NCBI GenBank assembly: GCA_005788815.1 | Contig: SYAZ01000069.1 | Coordinates: forward strand, 1-44,039 | From: Actinomycetota bacterium | Lineage (GTDB): Bacteria > Actinomycetota > Acidimicrobiia > Acidimicrobiales > Ilumatobacteraceae | DNA length: 44,039 bases | Direction of reading: 5' to 3' | Shown: piece by piece, positions 26,943 to 35,776 of the stretch | How positions within the stretch are numbered: position 1 is the first letter of the stretch | How the letters are laid out: every line of letters begins with the position of its first letter | The notes under the pieces: generated by a model | Database searches by the model: none | Told to the model about the DNA's origin: nothing | Seen by the model: the letters and a program-made list of their open reading frames with translations, nothing else | Program-made: the position numbers and the translations under genes

Positions 26943-28505
26943 CTATTCCCACTCGATGGTGCCAGGCGGCTTTGATGTCACGTCATACACCACGCGATTG
27001 ATGCCAGGGACCTCATTGATAATGCGGTTCGACATCTTCTCCAAGAGGTCGTATGGCAGGCGCGCCCAGTCAGCTGTCATCGCATCGTCACTGGTAACGG
27101 CACGAATAATGATGGGGCGCCCGTAGGTGCGTTCATCGCCCATGACGCCAACACTGCGAATGTCGGCGAGCACGGCAAAGGCCTGCCAAATCTCTCGCTC
27201 GAGGCCCGCTGCCTTTACTTCGTGGCGCACGATTTCATCGGCGTGTTGCAAGGTAGCCACTTTGTCTGGGGTGACTTCGCCAATGATGCGCACACCAAGA
27301 CCTGGACCTGGAAATGGTTGACGCCACACGATGTCGTCACTCAGTCCTACTTGTACGCCCACTTTACGAACTTCATCTTTGAATAATGCACGGAGTGGCT
27401 CGCATAGTTTGAGTGTCATGTCTTCGGGAAGCCCACCAACATTGTGGTGACTCTTGATGACTGCTGCAGTGCCATCATGGCCACCACTTTCGACAATGTC
27501 GGGATACAAAGTTCCCTGCACTAAGAATTTTGCATCAGTAATTCCACCAGTGTGCTCCTCGAAGATTCGAACAAACAATTCGCCAATGGCTTTGCGCTTT
27601 GCTTCAGGTTCTGTAATCCCCGCCAGTGCTGCAAAGAATCGCTCGCCCGCATCAACATGAATGAGTTCAATACCCATGCTGCGCCTAAATGTTTCAACTA
27701 CTTGTTCGCTTTCACCGCGACGCATGAGGCCGGTGTCTACGTACACACACGTGAGTTGAGCCCCGATTGCCTGATGCACAATTGCTGCAGCAACTGAAGA
27801 ATCAACGCCGCCAGATAATCCACAAATCGCTCGTTCGTGTCCAACTTGTGCACGTATCGCGACAATTTGATCCTCGACAATATTTGCCATTGTCCAGTCT
27901 TGCGAACACCCCGCAACGTCAACCAAGAACCGCACCAATAAATCTTGACCACTTGACGTGTGTACAACTTCTGGGTGGTATTGAACGCCATAAATCTTGC
28001 GTACATCGTTTTCTATCAATGCATGTGGAGCATCGAGAGTAGAAGCAGTAGTCACAAAACCAGCTGGAGCCTCGCTAACAAAATCAAAATGGCTCATCCA
28101 CACGTCGTGAACATCGGGGGTGTTGCTGCCGAGCAAAGTGCTTGGTGTCTCTGTTCGTGACAATGTTGCGCGGCCGTACTCTCCACGGCCCCCGCGTGAA
28201 ACGGTGCCGCCTAACTGTTGAGCCACTAATTGGCACCCGTAACAGATGCCCAGTATCGGAATACCTAATTCATAGATGGCTGGGTCGAGAGTTGGTGCGC
28301 CTTCCACATGAACACTCTTTGGACCGCCGGACAAGATGATGGCCTTTGGTTTCTTGGCGGCTACTTCAGAAGCCGTAATGCGATGAGGAACTATTTCTGA
28401 GTAAACCTGGGCCTCGCGTACCCGCCGAGCGATGAGTTGTGCGTACTGAGCACCAAAGTCGACTACGAGAACTACGTCGTGCTGGGAGGGATTTGTCGGT
28501 GCCAT
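26943..28505 (-). CDS. guaA: GMP synthase (glutamine-hydrolysing)
   Basis: This 520-aa enzyme converts XMP to GMP. The N-terminal class I glutaminase has [17 protein letters not shown] with the nucleophilic Cys and a late HPE in [11 protein letters not shown]. The ATP-pyrophosphatase domain has the PP-loop [14 protein letters not shown]. The C-terminal dimerisation domain ends [17 protein letters not shown]. The ATG at 28505 matches the family start; the frame extends to a GTG at 28514. It is divergent from a small membrane protein gene. Confidence 0.96.
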   Translation of the reverse strand: MAPTNPSQHDVVLVVDFGAQYAQLIARRVREAQVYSEIVPHRITASEVAAKKPKAIILSGGPKSVHVEGAPTLDPAIYELGIPILGICYGCQLVAQQLGGTVSRGGRGEYGRATLSRTETPSTLLGSNTPDVHDVWMSHFDFVSEAPAGFVTTASTLDAPHALIENDVRKIYGVQYHPEVVHTSSGQDLLVRFLVDVAGCSQDWTMANIVEDQIVAIRAQVGHERAICGLSGGVDSSVAAAIVHQAIGAQLTCVYVDTGLMRRGESEQVVETFRRSMGIELIHVDAGERFFAALAGITEPEAKRKAIGELFVRIFEEHTGGITDAKFLVQGTLYPDIVESGGHDGTAAVIKSHHNVGGLPEDMTLKLCEPLRALFKDEVRKVGVQVGLSDDIVWRQPFPGPGLGVRIIGEVTPDKVATLQHADEIVRHEVKAAGLEREIWQAFAVLADIRSVGVMGDERTYGRPIIIRAVTSDDAMTADWARLPYDLLEKMSNRIINEVPGINRVVYDVTSKPPGTIEWE

Positions 28506-28543
28506 GACCTTCACGACACTAGTGGGCGTGGAACGATAGACCC

Positions 28544-28894
28544 ATGCCCCGTTACACCCGATACGCCTGTGCCGTTCTTCTCACTATCGCCCCCTTCGCA
28601 ACGTCCCAAGTTCGTGCCGCCGATTCACCCACCGATTCCACAGTTGAGCAAGTCAACATCACCGAACCTTCATACGTGTGGGACTTAGAGAATGATCCGT
28701 CTCAATGCATCAGTTCAAACCCACGACCCAACTGCGGAAAAAAGCCAGAACTCTCCGGCGATCGCGGTGGATGGATGCAGTACACCGTCTTTCTGGTGAT
28801 GTTTGCCGGTGTTGGAGTAATTGGCACCGTACTAATTCGAAATGTCATTCGTCGAGATCGTGCCATTGCAGAACAGATGGAATCATCTGACTAA
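28544..28894 (+). CDS. Small secreted/membrane protein with C-terminal anchor
   Basis: This 116-aa protein has a signal peptide ([20 protein letters not shown]), a short exported loop with two cysteines ([10 protein letters not shown]) and one membrane helix ([19 protein letters not shown]), then a charged tail ([18 protein letters not shown]). The two cysteines may form a disulfide. It is type I in topology. I recognise no family or function. It is divergent from guaA by 38 bases and its stop abuts the convergent hydrolase stop. Confidence 0.7.
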   Translation: MPRYTRYACAVLLTIAPFATSQVRAADSPTDSTVEQVNITEPSYVWDLENDPSQCISSNPRPNCGKKPELSGDRGGWMQYTVFLVMFAGVGVIGTVLIRNVIRRDRAIAEQMESSD

Positions 28895-29785
28895 TTAGCG
28901 CAGAAAATCTGTCGTTCGCATCACTAGTTCTTGCGGCGCTTCCCATGGCACAAAGTGTCCACAGTTCTCTATGCGGTACGGACCCGCGTGGTTTTCAAAA
29001 ACCGTAGCTGCCATGAGATCAAAATCTGGATAGATGACGTGATCACTCGTGCCAAACAAGATCAATGTGGGGGTATGAGTGTTTCGGCCGTACAAAGGCC
29101 GTTCAGTTCTCTTTGATTCATTGAATGCTGATTCATAGTTGATAAATGAAGCACGAAGTTTTGCCGCATCTTTAAAAGGTTCAACATGCCACTCAATTTC
29201 TTCTGCATTAAATGCGCCCGGATGCGCCCACAAGCGAGTGGAATAAAACGTTGCAATGTAGTTAGCACGTTTTTGGGGCGTATCTAATTCATTTGCCAAC
29301 GCATCTGCATCGGTCCCCTGTCGAATGAAGTAATCCATCACCTCGACTGGCGGGCGGGTGCGCATTCCTGCCATGCGTTCTTTGTCCATTGGTAACGGCG
29401 AATTGAACAACACCATTTTTTCTATTCGTTCTGGTGATTGCAGTGCCATTTCTTGAATGACTGGACCACCAAGGTCTCCACCAATCAAGACAACTGACGA
29501 CAATGACAAGTGTGAGAAAAGCAGGGCCTCCATGTCGTGCGCATGAGTCACCACGTCGTAGAAACCATCAGCACCAAGTGACGAATCGCCAAAACCACGT
29601 AAGTCTGGCACAACAACGTTGAAGCCTGCATCAACTAAAGGTTGAACTACTCGCGCAAAGATGCGTTTTGATTCAGGCCATCCGTGGACACACACCAATG
29701 TCTTGGCGTTCGACACCAAAGTGCGTTCGTACCAATATGCAATCGAGACCCCATTCAGATGGGCCAGATGTGTTTCGAAATCCAC
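28895..29785 (-). CDS. Alpha/beta-hydrolase, epoxide-hydrolase-like
   Basis: This 296-aa protein has the oxyanion HGWP (34-37), the Asp nucleophile D104 in LIGGDLGGPVI, and the catalytic His near 279 in NCGHFVPWEAPQEL. The pattern fits epoxide hydrolases and related haloalkane-dehalogenase-like enzymes, which form a covalent ester through Asp. The GTG at 29785 is the start. It lies 32 bases downstream of the MotA-like gene and may share its transcript, but functional linkage is uncertain. Confidence 0.85.
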   Translation of the reverse strand: MDFETHLAHLNGVSIAYWYERTLVSNAKTLVCVHGWPESKRIFARVVQPLVDAGFNVVVPDLRGFGDSSLGADGFYDVVTHAHDMEALLFSHLSLSSVVLIGGDLGGPVIQEMALQSPERIEKMVLFNSPLPMDKERMAGMRTRPPVEVMDYFIRQGTDADALANELDTPQKRANYIATFYSTRLWAHPGAFNAEEIEWHVEPFKDAAKLRASFINYESAFNESKRTERPLYGRNTHTPTLILFGTSDHVIYPDFDLMAATVFENHAGPYRIENCGHFVPWEAPQELVMRTTDFLR

Positions 29786-29817
29786 AGTTGGAACGATAGG
29801 CCATAGGCCTAGGTCAA

Positions 29818-30345
29818 TTAGCGCACGGACATTAGGTAAAACTCGAGAGCCGACAACATCTCTGAGTATGCAGTTTCGCTACGTTCTGCGCGTGAGGTTT
29901 CCCACCATGTAATACGCATCGCCAAAACAGTGAGGAACGCGAGAATTGCTGCGTCGGTCAGAGCGATGTGGCCCAGTCCCCAAACGCTTGCAAATGACTT
30001 CCCGGGATTTGTTTGCCAGAACCACAAGAAGTTTGCGCTTGCTTGCTGATTCTGCAAGTACAACGCGAATGGTTCGATTACTTGCGACAACGCAAGCCAT
30101 GTAAGAAGAATCGGCAAGAACATTGCGCCAGCACGCACGACCATCAGTAGTCGTGGAGTTTCTGCGCGATACGGGAGAATCTGTTCAACGTTGACGTTGG
30201 CCCACGTTTCAATGTTTTCACCACGACGTAAATCTTCAACAAAGCGCTTTGCACTTTCGTTCAATGACGTCGTCTGTTTTGAGACGGTGAGCCACTTATC
30301 TATGGCATTCACTGCATCTTTATGTGCTGCTTCTGATAACGACAT
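29818..30345 (-). CDS. Two-helix membrane protein, candidate MotA/ExbB-like subunit
   Basis: The 175-aa protein starts MSLSEAAHKDAVNAIDKW, has a soluble helical N-terminus, and two hydrophobic spans: RAGAMFLPILLTWLALSQVIEPFALYL and ALTDAAILAFLTVLAMRITWW, then a charged helical tail. The paired helices with a polar Thr/Trp in the first and an AxxxA-rich second are like reduced MotA/TolQ channels. No family is certain. The frame runs back to 30435, through the end of the previous gene, so I use the ATG at 30345. It is 13 bases downstream of a MotB-like gene. Confidence 0.6.
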   Translation of the reverse strand: MSLSEAAHKDAVNAIDKWLTVSKQTTSLNESAKRFVEDLRRGENIETWANVNVEQILPYRAETPRLLMVVRAGAMFLPILLTWLALSQVIEPFALYLQNQQASANFLWFWQTNPGKSFASVWGLGHIALTDAAILAFLTVLAMRITWWETSRAERSETAYSEMLSALEFYLMSVR

Positions 30346-30358
30346 ATATTTAATCTTT

Positions 30359-30895
30359 CTAACGAGTGCAATCTTCGGATAATTGCGGACCACTAAACAA
30401 CAAGTAAACGACCATGAGGTGAGAGCCTGCACCACCTACTGAGGTTTCTCTGCCGTTAACGCGAACGGAACGTGCGCCAGCCGTACGCATTTCAATTTGA
30501 CTCAAGAGTGGCGAGCTTTTGCGCAATTGACCAAGAATTGCCTTTGCTCGGCCATCACCTGCGCCAGGACCTTCAGAGCCAGAGAACCCGCCCATCACAA
30601 TTGCAAAACCTGGTTTAGACGATTCAGGCGCCCAACCGCGATTTGCAATTTCTGCGCCTATCGCCGCTTCAATTTTTTTGCCGCCACTTGCCGGACTTAA
30701 ATTCGCCGGGACAGGAACACTGAATTCGGCGCAACTGAGTTGGAATACTTTCGGAGCTTCCGCACTCGATGATGGTGAAGACGTGGTGATCACTGCAGAA
30801 CCAAGACCAACAATCGTTAGTGCCAAGAAAAGGTCGGCATAGATCCAACCAATTCCTTCTTCAGCAGAACTAGCTCTGCGACGAAACCTAGCCAT
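30359..30895 (-). CDS. Single-span protein with MotB-like helix and OmpA-like domain
   Basis: This 178-aa protein has an N-terminal basic segment, one helix GWIYADLFLALTIVGLGSAVI with an aspartate at its start, as in the proton-carrying Asp of MotB/ZorB (SYADxxxxLxxFF). The exported part has a divergent OmpA-like core: FAIVMGGFSGSEG, DGRAKAILGQLRK and a late GAGSHLMVVYLLF. GAGG/GCTGTC spacing supports the ATG at 30895. It lies 63 bases behind a large surface-protein gene and 13 bases in front of the two-helix protein. The MotB analogy is inference from pattern, not a database match. Confidence 0.6.
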   Translation of the reverse strand: MARFRRRASSAEEGIGWIYADLFLALTIVGLGSAVITTSSPSSSAEAPKVFQLSCAEFSVPVPANLSPASGGKKIEAAIGAEIANRGWAPESSKPGFAIVMGGFSGSEGPGAGDGRAKAILGQLRKSSPLLSQIEMRTAGARSVRVNGRETSVGGAGSHLMVVYLLFSGPQLSEDCTR

Positions 30896-30958
30896 GACAG
30901 CCTCGGAGATTACTGTTTGACATTACTCAACCTTACTCGCACGATAAAACACCCACAA

Positions 30959-32812
30959 CTATTGTGAGATTATCTTTCGACGACGACGCAACTGATTTGG
31001 AAGAATCACACCGAATGCAACAGCTAAAGCAATTGGAATTGCGATGAGCACTCGCGTCAGTGTCGAACTTCTAGCAACTTCTCCTAGAACAACACCCACT
31101 GTAAAACTTGTTGGCTTTCCATCTTTTGACTTCGACACAATGACAATACGGTGTGAACCCTCTGGTGAATTTGGTGGAATTCTGAAATTTCCTGTTACTG
31201 AACCATCAGGCCTCACAACTGCCGAGCCCATCAAGACAGGTGTGGAAAAGAGCCATGCCTCGACGGTGCCACCAGGAGTGAAGCCAGACAGTTTTACGCG
31301 AACTACATCGCCCGCCTTCAGACGAACGTTTCCATCTGAGTCAAGAGGTAGAGCAGTTCCATTTTCATCTAAGCCACCAATAGTTGCTTTCAATGCTCCG
31401 GCGGATACCACCAACTGGTTGTTCTCGCGTGTCACCTTCGATTTTGTTGCAACTCCATCAACTTGCACAGCTGTCTCACCCGTAGCAACGGCGCTGACTT
31501 TCGGAGGCCCAAGTGTTGTTGTGGTCGCAGGTGCAACCGTTGTGGTTGTCACCACTGCAGAAGTTGAAAGACGTACCTCAGTTGTGGTTGTTATTGACTG
31601 TGCTCGGCGAGCAGCGACGGTTGTCGTGGGTGCAATCGTTGCCAGAGATGCCTGCCCCTGGGCCACTGTCGTGACAGGAGCTTGAATCTCAATCGACAGT
31701 GCAGGTGGAGCAGTTGTGGTCGTAGACGTAGTTGTGGTGGGAGCGGCCGTGACCGTAATGGTGACTGCACCAGATGAAGCTGCTGCGTACGTGGCATCAG
31801 CAGCCTTCGAAGCAGTCACAGTGCACGTACCAGCAGACGTCACCGACAACACCGCACCACTAAGTGAACAACCTGCAGAACCAGATGACGACACCACATA
31901 CGAGACAAGACCACTACCCGAACCACCCGAAGTGGAAAGAGTCAACGTAGAACCAGCAATTAGAGCGGTGTCAACAAGAGACAACGCACTCTGTGTGCGC
32001 TTTGATGCAGTAATAGTGACTGCACCAGATGAAGCTGCTGCGTACGTGGCATCAGCAGCCTTCGAAGCAGTCACAGTGCACGTACCAGCAGACGTCACCG
32101 ACAACACCGCACCACTTAACGAACAACCCGCAGAACCAACAGACGACACCACAAACGACACAAGACCACTACCCGAACCACCCGAAGTGGAAAGAGTCAA
32201 CGTAGAACCGAGCGTCAATGTTGTGTCGACAAGAGACAACGCAGCTTGTGGCAGCGCCGGCCCACCAGAGTTGTCACAAATAGCAATGTAAGCACCCGAA
32301 GATTCGCGATTCAAACATGTATTGGTTCCAGAACCACCGTAAAAAATGGACCTTTCGCGATTGTTATTAATGGTGTCATTACCCGAGCCGCCCCAATACC
32401 GCGAATCCCACATGTAATTCACCACATCATCGCCTGCACCCGCGAAGAAGAAATCGTGGGATCCAGTTGGATGCGAATCCAACATGTCAATCGTGTTATT
32501 CCCAGAGTCACCACAATAAATGTCAGGCGAATTCGCTCGAAGCGTGGGGTTCCAACTAGGACCAGTAGAAATCTGAATTGTCCAGGCGCCAGATGAAACT
32601 GCGGAAAGCAAGGCAGCCTCATTAGCAAATTCAGTTTCGGAAAGAATGAATTCTTTCGTGAAGCCAGGCTCATTAATTGATGACACACATTGGTCGAGCA
32701 GCGAAGGTGCCGCAGATACATTTTGCGTCGACACCTGAAAAGCAGACGCAAGCGTAAACATCGCGATTGCAATGACGAATTGCTTAAAGGACGGCATGCC
32801 TAACTTTACCAT
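30959..32812 (-). CDS. Secreted Ig/RTX-like surface protein with C-terminal anchor (A)
   Basis: The 617-aa protein has a signal peptide ending near VSAA. Residues about 100-185 carry RTX-like motifs (CGDSGNNTID, GAGDDVV, GGSGNDTI, GGSGTNTC), which in other proteins bind calcium. Two nearly identical 85-residue beta-sandwich repeats follow, then a Thr-rich linker. The shared C-terminal module of about 180 aa comes next (GNVRLKAGD, VEAWLFSTPVL, GSHRIVIV), then a helix and RRRRK. The start may be 32812, which abuts the palindrome, or the ATG at 32797. It is probably an outward-facing adhesive or scaffold protein. Confidence 0.82.
   Translation of the reverse strand: MVKLGMPSFKQFVIAIAMFTLASAFQVSTQNVSAAPSLLDQCVSSINEPGFTKEFILSETEFANEAALLSAVSSGAWTIQISTGPSWNPTLRANSPDIYCGDSGNNTIDMLDSHPTGSHDFFFAGAGDDVVNYMWDSRYWGGSGNDTINNNRERSIFYGGSGTNTCLNRESSGAYIAICDNSGGPALPQAALSLVDTTLTLGSTLTLSTSGGSGSGLVSFVVSSVGSAGCSLSGAVLSVTSAGTCTVTASKAADATYAAASSGAVTITASKRTQSALSLVDTALIAGSTLTLSTSGGSGSGLVSYVVSSSGSAGCSLSGAVLSVTSAGTCTVTASKAADATYAAASSGAVTITVTAAPTTTTSTTTTAPPALSIEIQAPVTTVAQGQASLATIAPTTTVAARRAQSITTTTEVRLSTSAVVTTTTVAPATTTTLGPPKVSAVATGETAVQVDGVATKSKVTRENNQLVVSAGALKATIGGLDENGTALPLDSDGNVRLKAGDVVRVKLSGFTPGGTVEAWLFSTPVLMGSAVVRPDGSVTGNFRIPPNSPEGSHRIVIVSKSKDGKPTSFTVGVVLGEVARSSTLTRVLIAIPIALAVAFGVILPNQLRRRRKIISQ
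31755..32245 (-). repeat. Tandem 255-base coding repeat within surface protein A
   Basis: Copy 1 at 31755-31990 and copy 2 at 32010-32245 are nearly identical over about 235 bases with a 255-base period. Each encodes one Ig-like unit with a Cys pair (GCSLSG and GTCTVTAS), a likely intradomain disulfide. The low divergence indicates recent tandem duplication or gene conversion. Confidence 0.9.
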
Positions 32813-32813
32813 G

Positions 32814-32830
32814 AACAGTCGAAAACTGTT
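32814..32830. promoter_or_regulatory. AACAGTC-N3-AACTGTT palindrome, site 1
   Basis: AACAGT and ACTGTT form perfect 6-base arms around CGAAA. The site ends 2 bases from the most upstream ATG of surface gene A. It is the same element as sites 2 and 3 next to the other two surface genes. Confidence 0.75.
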
Positions 32831-32873
32831 GCACTAGATTGGAATATCTCTAAGCACAACTGAACCGAAACCT

Positions 32874-34931
32874 CTAAGCAACAACGGCTTTACGACGACG
32901 GCGTAATTGGTTTGGAAGAATCACTCCGAAAAGAGCGGCAAAGGCGATCGGAATTGAGATGAGAACCCTCCTAATAGTTGACGTTCTTGTCATTTCTCCC
33001 ACTTCAACACCGACCGTCAACGTTGTTGCTTTTCCATATGTTGACTTTGCCACTACGACAATCCGATGCGAGCCCTTGGGCGAATTCTTTGGGATTATGA
33101 GATCAACCAACACCGAACCATCTGCACTCACGACGGCGGAACCCAACAAAACAGGAGTAGAAAATAGCCACGCTTCAACAGAGCTATTTGGTCTAAACCC
33201 GGCCAATTTGATGCGCACAACATCACCAGCACGCAGTCGCACATTGCCGTCTTTATCCAATGACCTTGCAGCCCCGCTTTTATCCAGTCCACCAATTGTT
33301 GCTTTCAATGCCCCGGCAGATACAACAAGTTGATTGTTCTCACGCGACACTTGCGATTTTGTTGCAACTCCATCAACTTGAACTGCTGTCTCACCCGTGG
33401 CAACAGCGCCGACCTTAGGTGGAGCGATAGTGGACGTGGTAACCGCCACTGTTGTTGTAGAGGCAATGGAATTTGAGGGGCGTACTGAATTTGGTGTTGT
33501 TGTCGTCGTCATTGTCAGTGCAATGCGGCCAACAACAGTTGTTGTCGGTGCGATTGTTGCCAGAGATGCCTGACCTTGTGCCACGGTCGTCACCGGAGCT
33601 TGAATCTCAATCACCACAACAGGCGCAACAGTTGTAGTGGTTGTAGTCGTCACGGCAGGCGACGCAGACGCTGACACTGTTTTGGATGCTGGCTTATAGT
33701 TGGCGCGTGTCACGGAAATGGTGACCGTTGCTGACTCACCAGAAGAAAGTCCAGTCACCAACACATCGTCGTCAGATCGCGACACCGAACCCTTAGACGT
33801 TGATAAAGCATACGTGTAACTATCTAGATAATTCGAAATGATAAACGTAAAGCCAGTTGCCGAAGCAACAGGAATAGTGGCTGTTGGCACCACAGAAACA
33901 TCCAGATCAACAACAACCGAAGTCGCTGCAGACAACACAGCACTCGAAGCACCCAAACTGTTTCTTGCTACTACCGAAAGTTTGATGTACTTACCAATGT
34001 CATCATCAGTGAGAAGATACGAGCTCAATGTTGCTGAATCGATATCAGCATATAGGCCGTCGACCCCAGCACGTTTCCACCGATACTCATACGACGACGG
34101 TGAACCATTCCACGAACCAGGAGGGTCAGAAGCAGTCAATCTCGAACCTGTTCGAGCGGTTCCAGACACTGTCGGGGCTGTCGAGTTTGATGGTACAGAA
34201 GTGTTAGCGAGTGCAGCCACTTCAGCGCCTGTCAGTGCCCTCTTGTAAATCGCAACATCATCAATGAGGCCATTAAAGAATTCACTGCTTGCCGTGCTAC
34301 CAATGTGGAAGTTTGCAGCAGTCGTGTTGAGCGCACCGGGTGTGTCAGATACCTTCAGCACTCCGTTGAAGTAGATCGATCGAGTCGTGCCGTCGTACGT
34401 AGTAACTACATGGGACCACGTGCTTGTTGAAAACGGACACGCACTGGACGAGCAAGAGGTGTCTTTGCCAAACCAGTAGTGTTTGATGCCGCCGTAGATG
34501 CCTTCCATGCGAAGAGCATTAAATCTTTTTAGGTCGCGGAGTCCCCAGGATATGAACCCACCCGAGTTGACCACCGCTGGCTTAAACCACAATGACTGCG
34601 AGTACGGGGAGTTGCCGATGGGGAGATACGCCGGACTCGACAGGTCGTACACCGACTGACTTTGGCCATTCACCGAAAGAGCACCACCGAACTTTCCGTT
34701 GACTGAATACGAGGCGCCATTGCCTTTCGTCAGTGTTGAGCCACCGACATCTGGAACATTGAAGTTTGTCGATGAATCGAATGACCAATACGCGGCAACA
34801 TCCGCAAGAGTGGAGCCTGCGGGAGGGGTAGCCGATACTTCCGAAACCACAGACACAAGCGACCCAAACGACAACGCAACTGCCACAGCAGTCAAATGCC
34901 TCAAGCAATTCGTAAACGGAATTTTCTCCAT
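32874..34931 (-). CDS. Secreted LamG-domain surface protein with C-terminal anchor (B)
   Basis: The 685-aa protein has a signal peptide (LTAVAVALSFGSLVSVVSEVSA). A concanavalin/LamG-like jellyroll spans about 45-235 (VAAYWSFDSST, YSQSLWFKPAV, TWSHVVTTYDGTTRSIYFNGVL, GLIDDVAIYKRALTGAEVAAL). Two fibronectin/Ig-like domains and a Thr-rich linker follow. The shared C-terminal module, helix and RRRRK tail close it. LamG domains usually bind glycans. I chose the ATG at 34931, which has GGGAG 7 bases upstream; a frame to 35048 has no signal peptide. It lies behind site 2. Confidence 0.85.
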   Translation of the reverse strand: MEKIPFTNCLRHLTAVAVALSFGSLVSVVSEVSATPPAGSTLADVAAYWSFDSSTNFNVPDVGGSTLTKGNGASYSVNGKFGGALSVNGQSQSVYDLSSPAYLPIGNSPYSQSLWFKPAVVNSGGFISWGLRDLKRFNALRMEGIYGGIKHYWFGKDTSCSSSACPFSTSTWSHVVTTYDGTTRSIYFNGVLKVSDTPGALNTTAANFHIGSTASSEFFNGLIDDVAIYKRALTGAEVAALANTSVPSNSTAPTVSGTARTGSRLTASDPPGSWNGSPSSYEYRWKRAGVDGLYADIDSATLSSYLLTDDDIGKYIKLSVVARNSLGASSAVLSAATSVVVDLDVSVVPTATIPVASATGFTFIISNYLDSYTYALSTSKGSVSRSDDDVLVTGLSSGESATVTISVTRANYKPASKTVSASASPAVTTTTTTTVAPVVVIEIQAPVTTVAQGQASLATIAPTTTVVGRIALTMTTTTTPNSVRPSNSIASTTTVAVTTSTIAPPKVGAVATGETAVQVDGVATKSQVSRENNQLVVSAGALKATIGGLDKSGAARSLDKDGNVRLRAGDVVRIKLAGFRPNSSVEAWLFSTPVLLGSAVVSADGSVLVDLIIPKNSPKGSHRIVVVAKSTYGKATTLTVGVEVGEMTRTSTIRRVLISIPIAFAALFGVILPNQLRRRRKAVVA

Positions 34932-35166
34932 GGGTTTCTCCCATCGAAAATTCCAATAGTCGCAGGATACTACGAGATATCGCGTAGCGATCCGTTCCTT
35001 CCTTCCGTTAGTACACGCGCAATCAGTAGTGGAAAAGCCCTCTGCCAAGAGGAGATCCCATATCCTCTCGTTCCTAACATCAACAGTCGGAAACTGTTAC
35101 CATCAGAATTGCAGATTCTCAATGAACTGCCGATGAACAGTCGTTCTATAGGAATAAGGTTTACGC
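34932..35166. promoter_or_regulatory. Divergent region between surface gene B and the TetR gene
   Basis: The 235 bases hold palindrome site 2 (35082-35098), a half-site GAACAGTC at 35135-35142, and two dyads that could form mRNA hairpins: 34965-34993 (GGAT..CTACG / CGTAG..ATCC) and AGAGGA/TCCTCT at 35048-35068. A possible TATAGG -10 lies at 35147-35152 before the TetR start. No gene is supported. Confidence 0.6.
35082..35098. promoter_or_regulatory. AACAGTC-N3-AACTGTT palindrome, site 2
   Basis: AACAGT and ACTGTT arms surround CGGAA. The site lies 69 bases before the TetR GTG and 151 bases before surface gene B, so it could control both. Confidence 0.75.
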
Positions 35167-35760
35167 GTGCCAGCGAAGAAGCCAGCAGCAAAAAAGCCCG
35201 CGGCCAAGCGGAGATCCCCCATTTCCCGGGCCGAGGGTGAGCAACGCCTGATTCAGGCCGCCAAGCAACTCATTCAGGAAAAGCCGTTCTCCGAAGTGGG
35301 AGTCCGCGATATCGCAGCCCTTGCGGATGTGAACCACGGTTTTGTCCACACATGGTTTGGTGGGAAAAACGAACTGCTACTTGCTGTTGTGAAGCAACAA
35401 TTCCTCACATTGGCAAAAGGGGTTCAAGATGCCGTGCCAGGAACGCCAGCCATCAATTTCTTTGACCCAGACGTGATATCAATTGTGCGCCTCGTCCTTT
35501 GGCTCGACCTTGAGGGAGTTGAAACCGGCTCACTGTTTGACAACATGCCAATTCTGGACGCCCTCACCACTCGCTATATAGAAGTGGAACACATCGATCC
35601 ATCTATTGCCCGCGAAGCCGCCATCCAAGCCATTTCTATTGGCCTCGGCGCTGGCACCTTTGCCCCCATCTTGGGAATGAACGACATGAAAGACATTGCC
35701 CCTGTGATGCAGTTGTGGCGTCGTGTCGTCGGGTTGTTGGCCAAGTATCCCGAGGCGTAG
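35167..35760 (+). CDS. TetR-family regulator with Lys/Ala-rich N-terminal tail
   Basis: The 197-aa protein begins with a basic tail of alternating Lys, Ala and Pro (PAKKPAAKKPAAKRR). A TetR head follows: GEQRLIQAAKQLIQE and the helix-turn-helix SEVGVRDIAALADVNHGFVHTWFGGKNELLLAVV. A helical ligand domain closes it. The GTG at 35167 has AAGG 7 bases upstream. It lies among three surface-protein genes that carry a common palindrome and is a natural candidate to bind it. The tail resembles those of histone-H1-like bacterial proteins and may add non-specific DNA affinity. Confidence 0.85.
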   Translation: MPAKKPAAKKPAAKRRSPISRAEGEQRLIQAAKQLIQEKPFSEVGVRDIAALADVNHGFVHTWFGGKNELLLAVVKQQFLTLAKGVQDAVPGTPAINFFDPDVISIVRLVLWLDLEGVETGSLFDNMPILDALTTRYIEVEHIDPSIAREAAIQAISIGLGAGTFAPILGMNDMKDIAPVMQLWRRVVGLLAKYPEA

Positions 35761-35776
35761 CCAATAGGCATTCGAA

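Noticed and set aside
31044-32291. Long plus-strand frames opposite surface protein A
   Set aside because: They mirror the low-complexity Thr/Ala/Val-rich minus-strand gene and lack start signals and recognisable domains.
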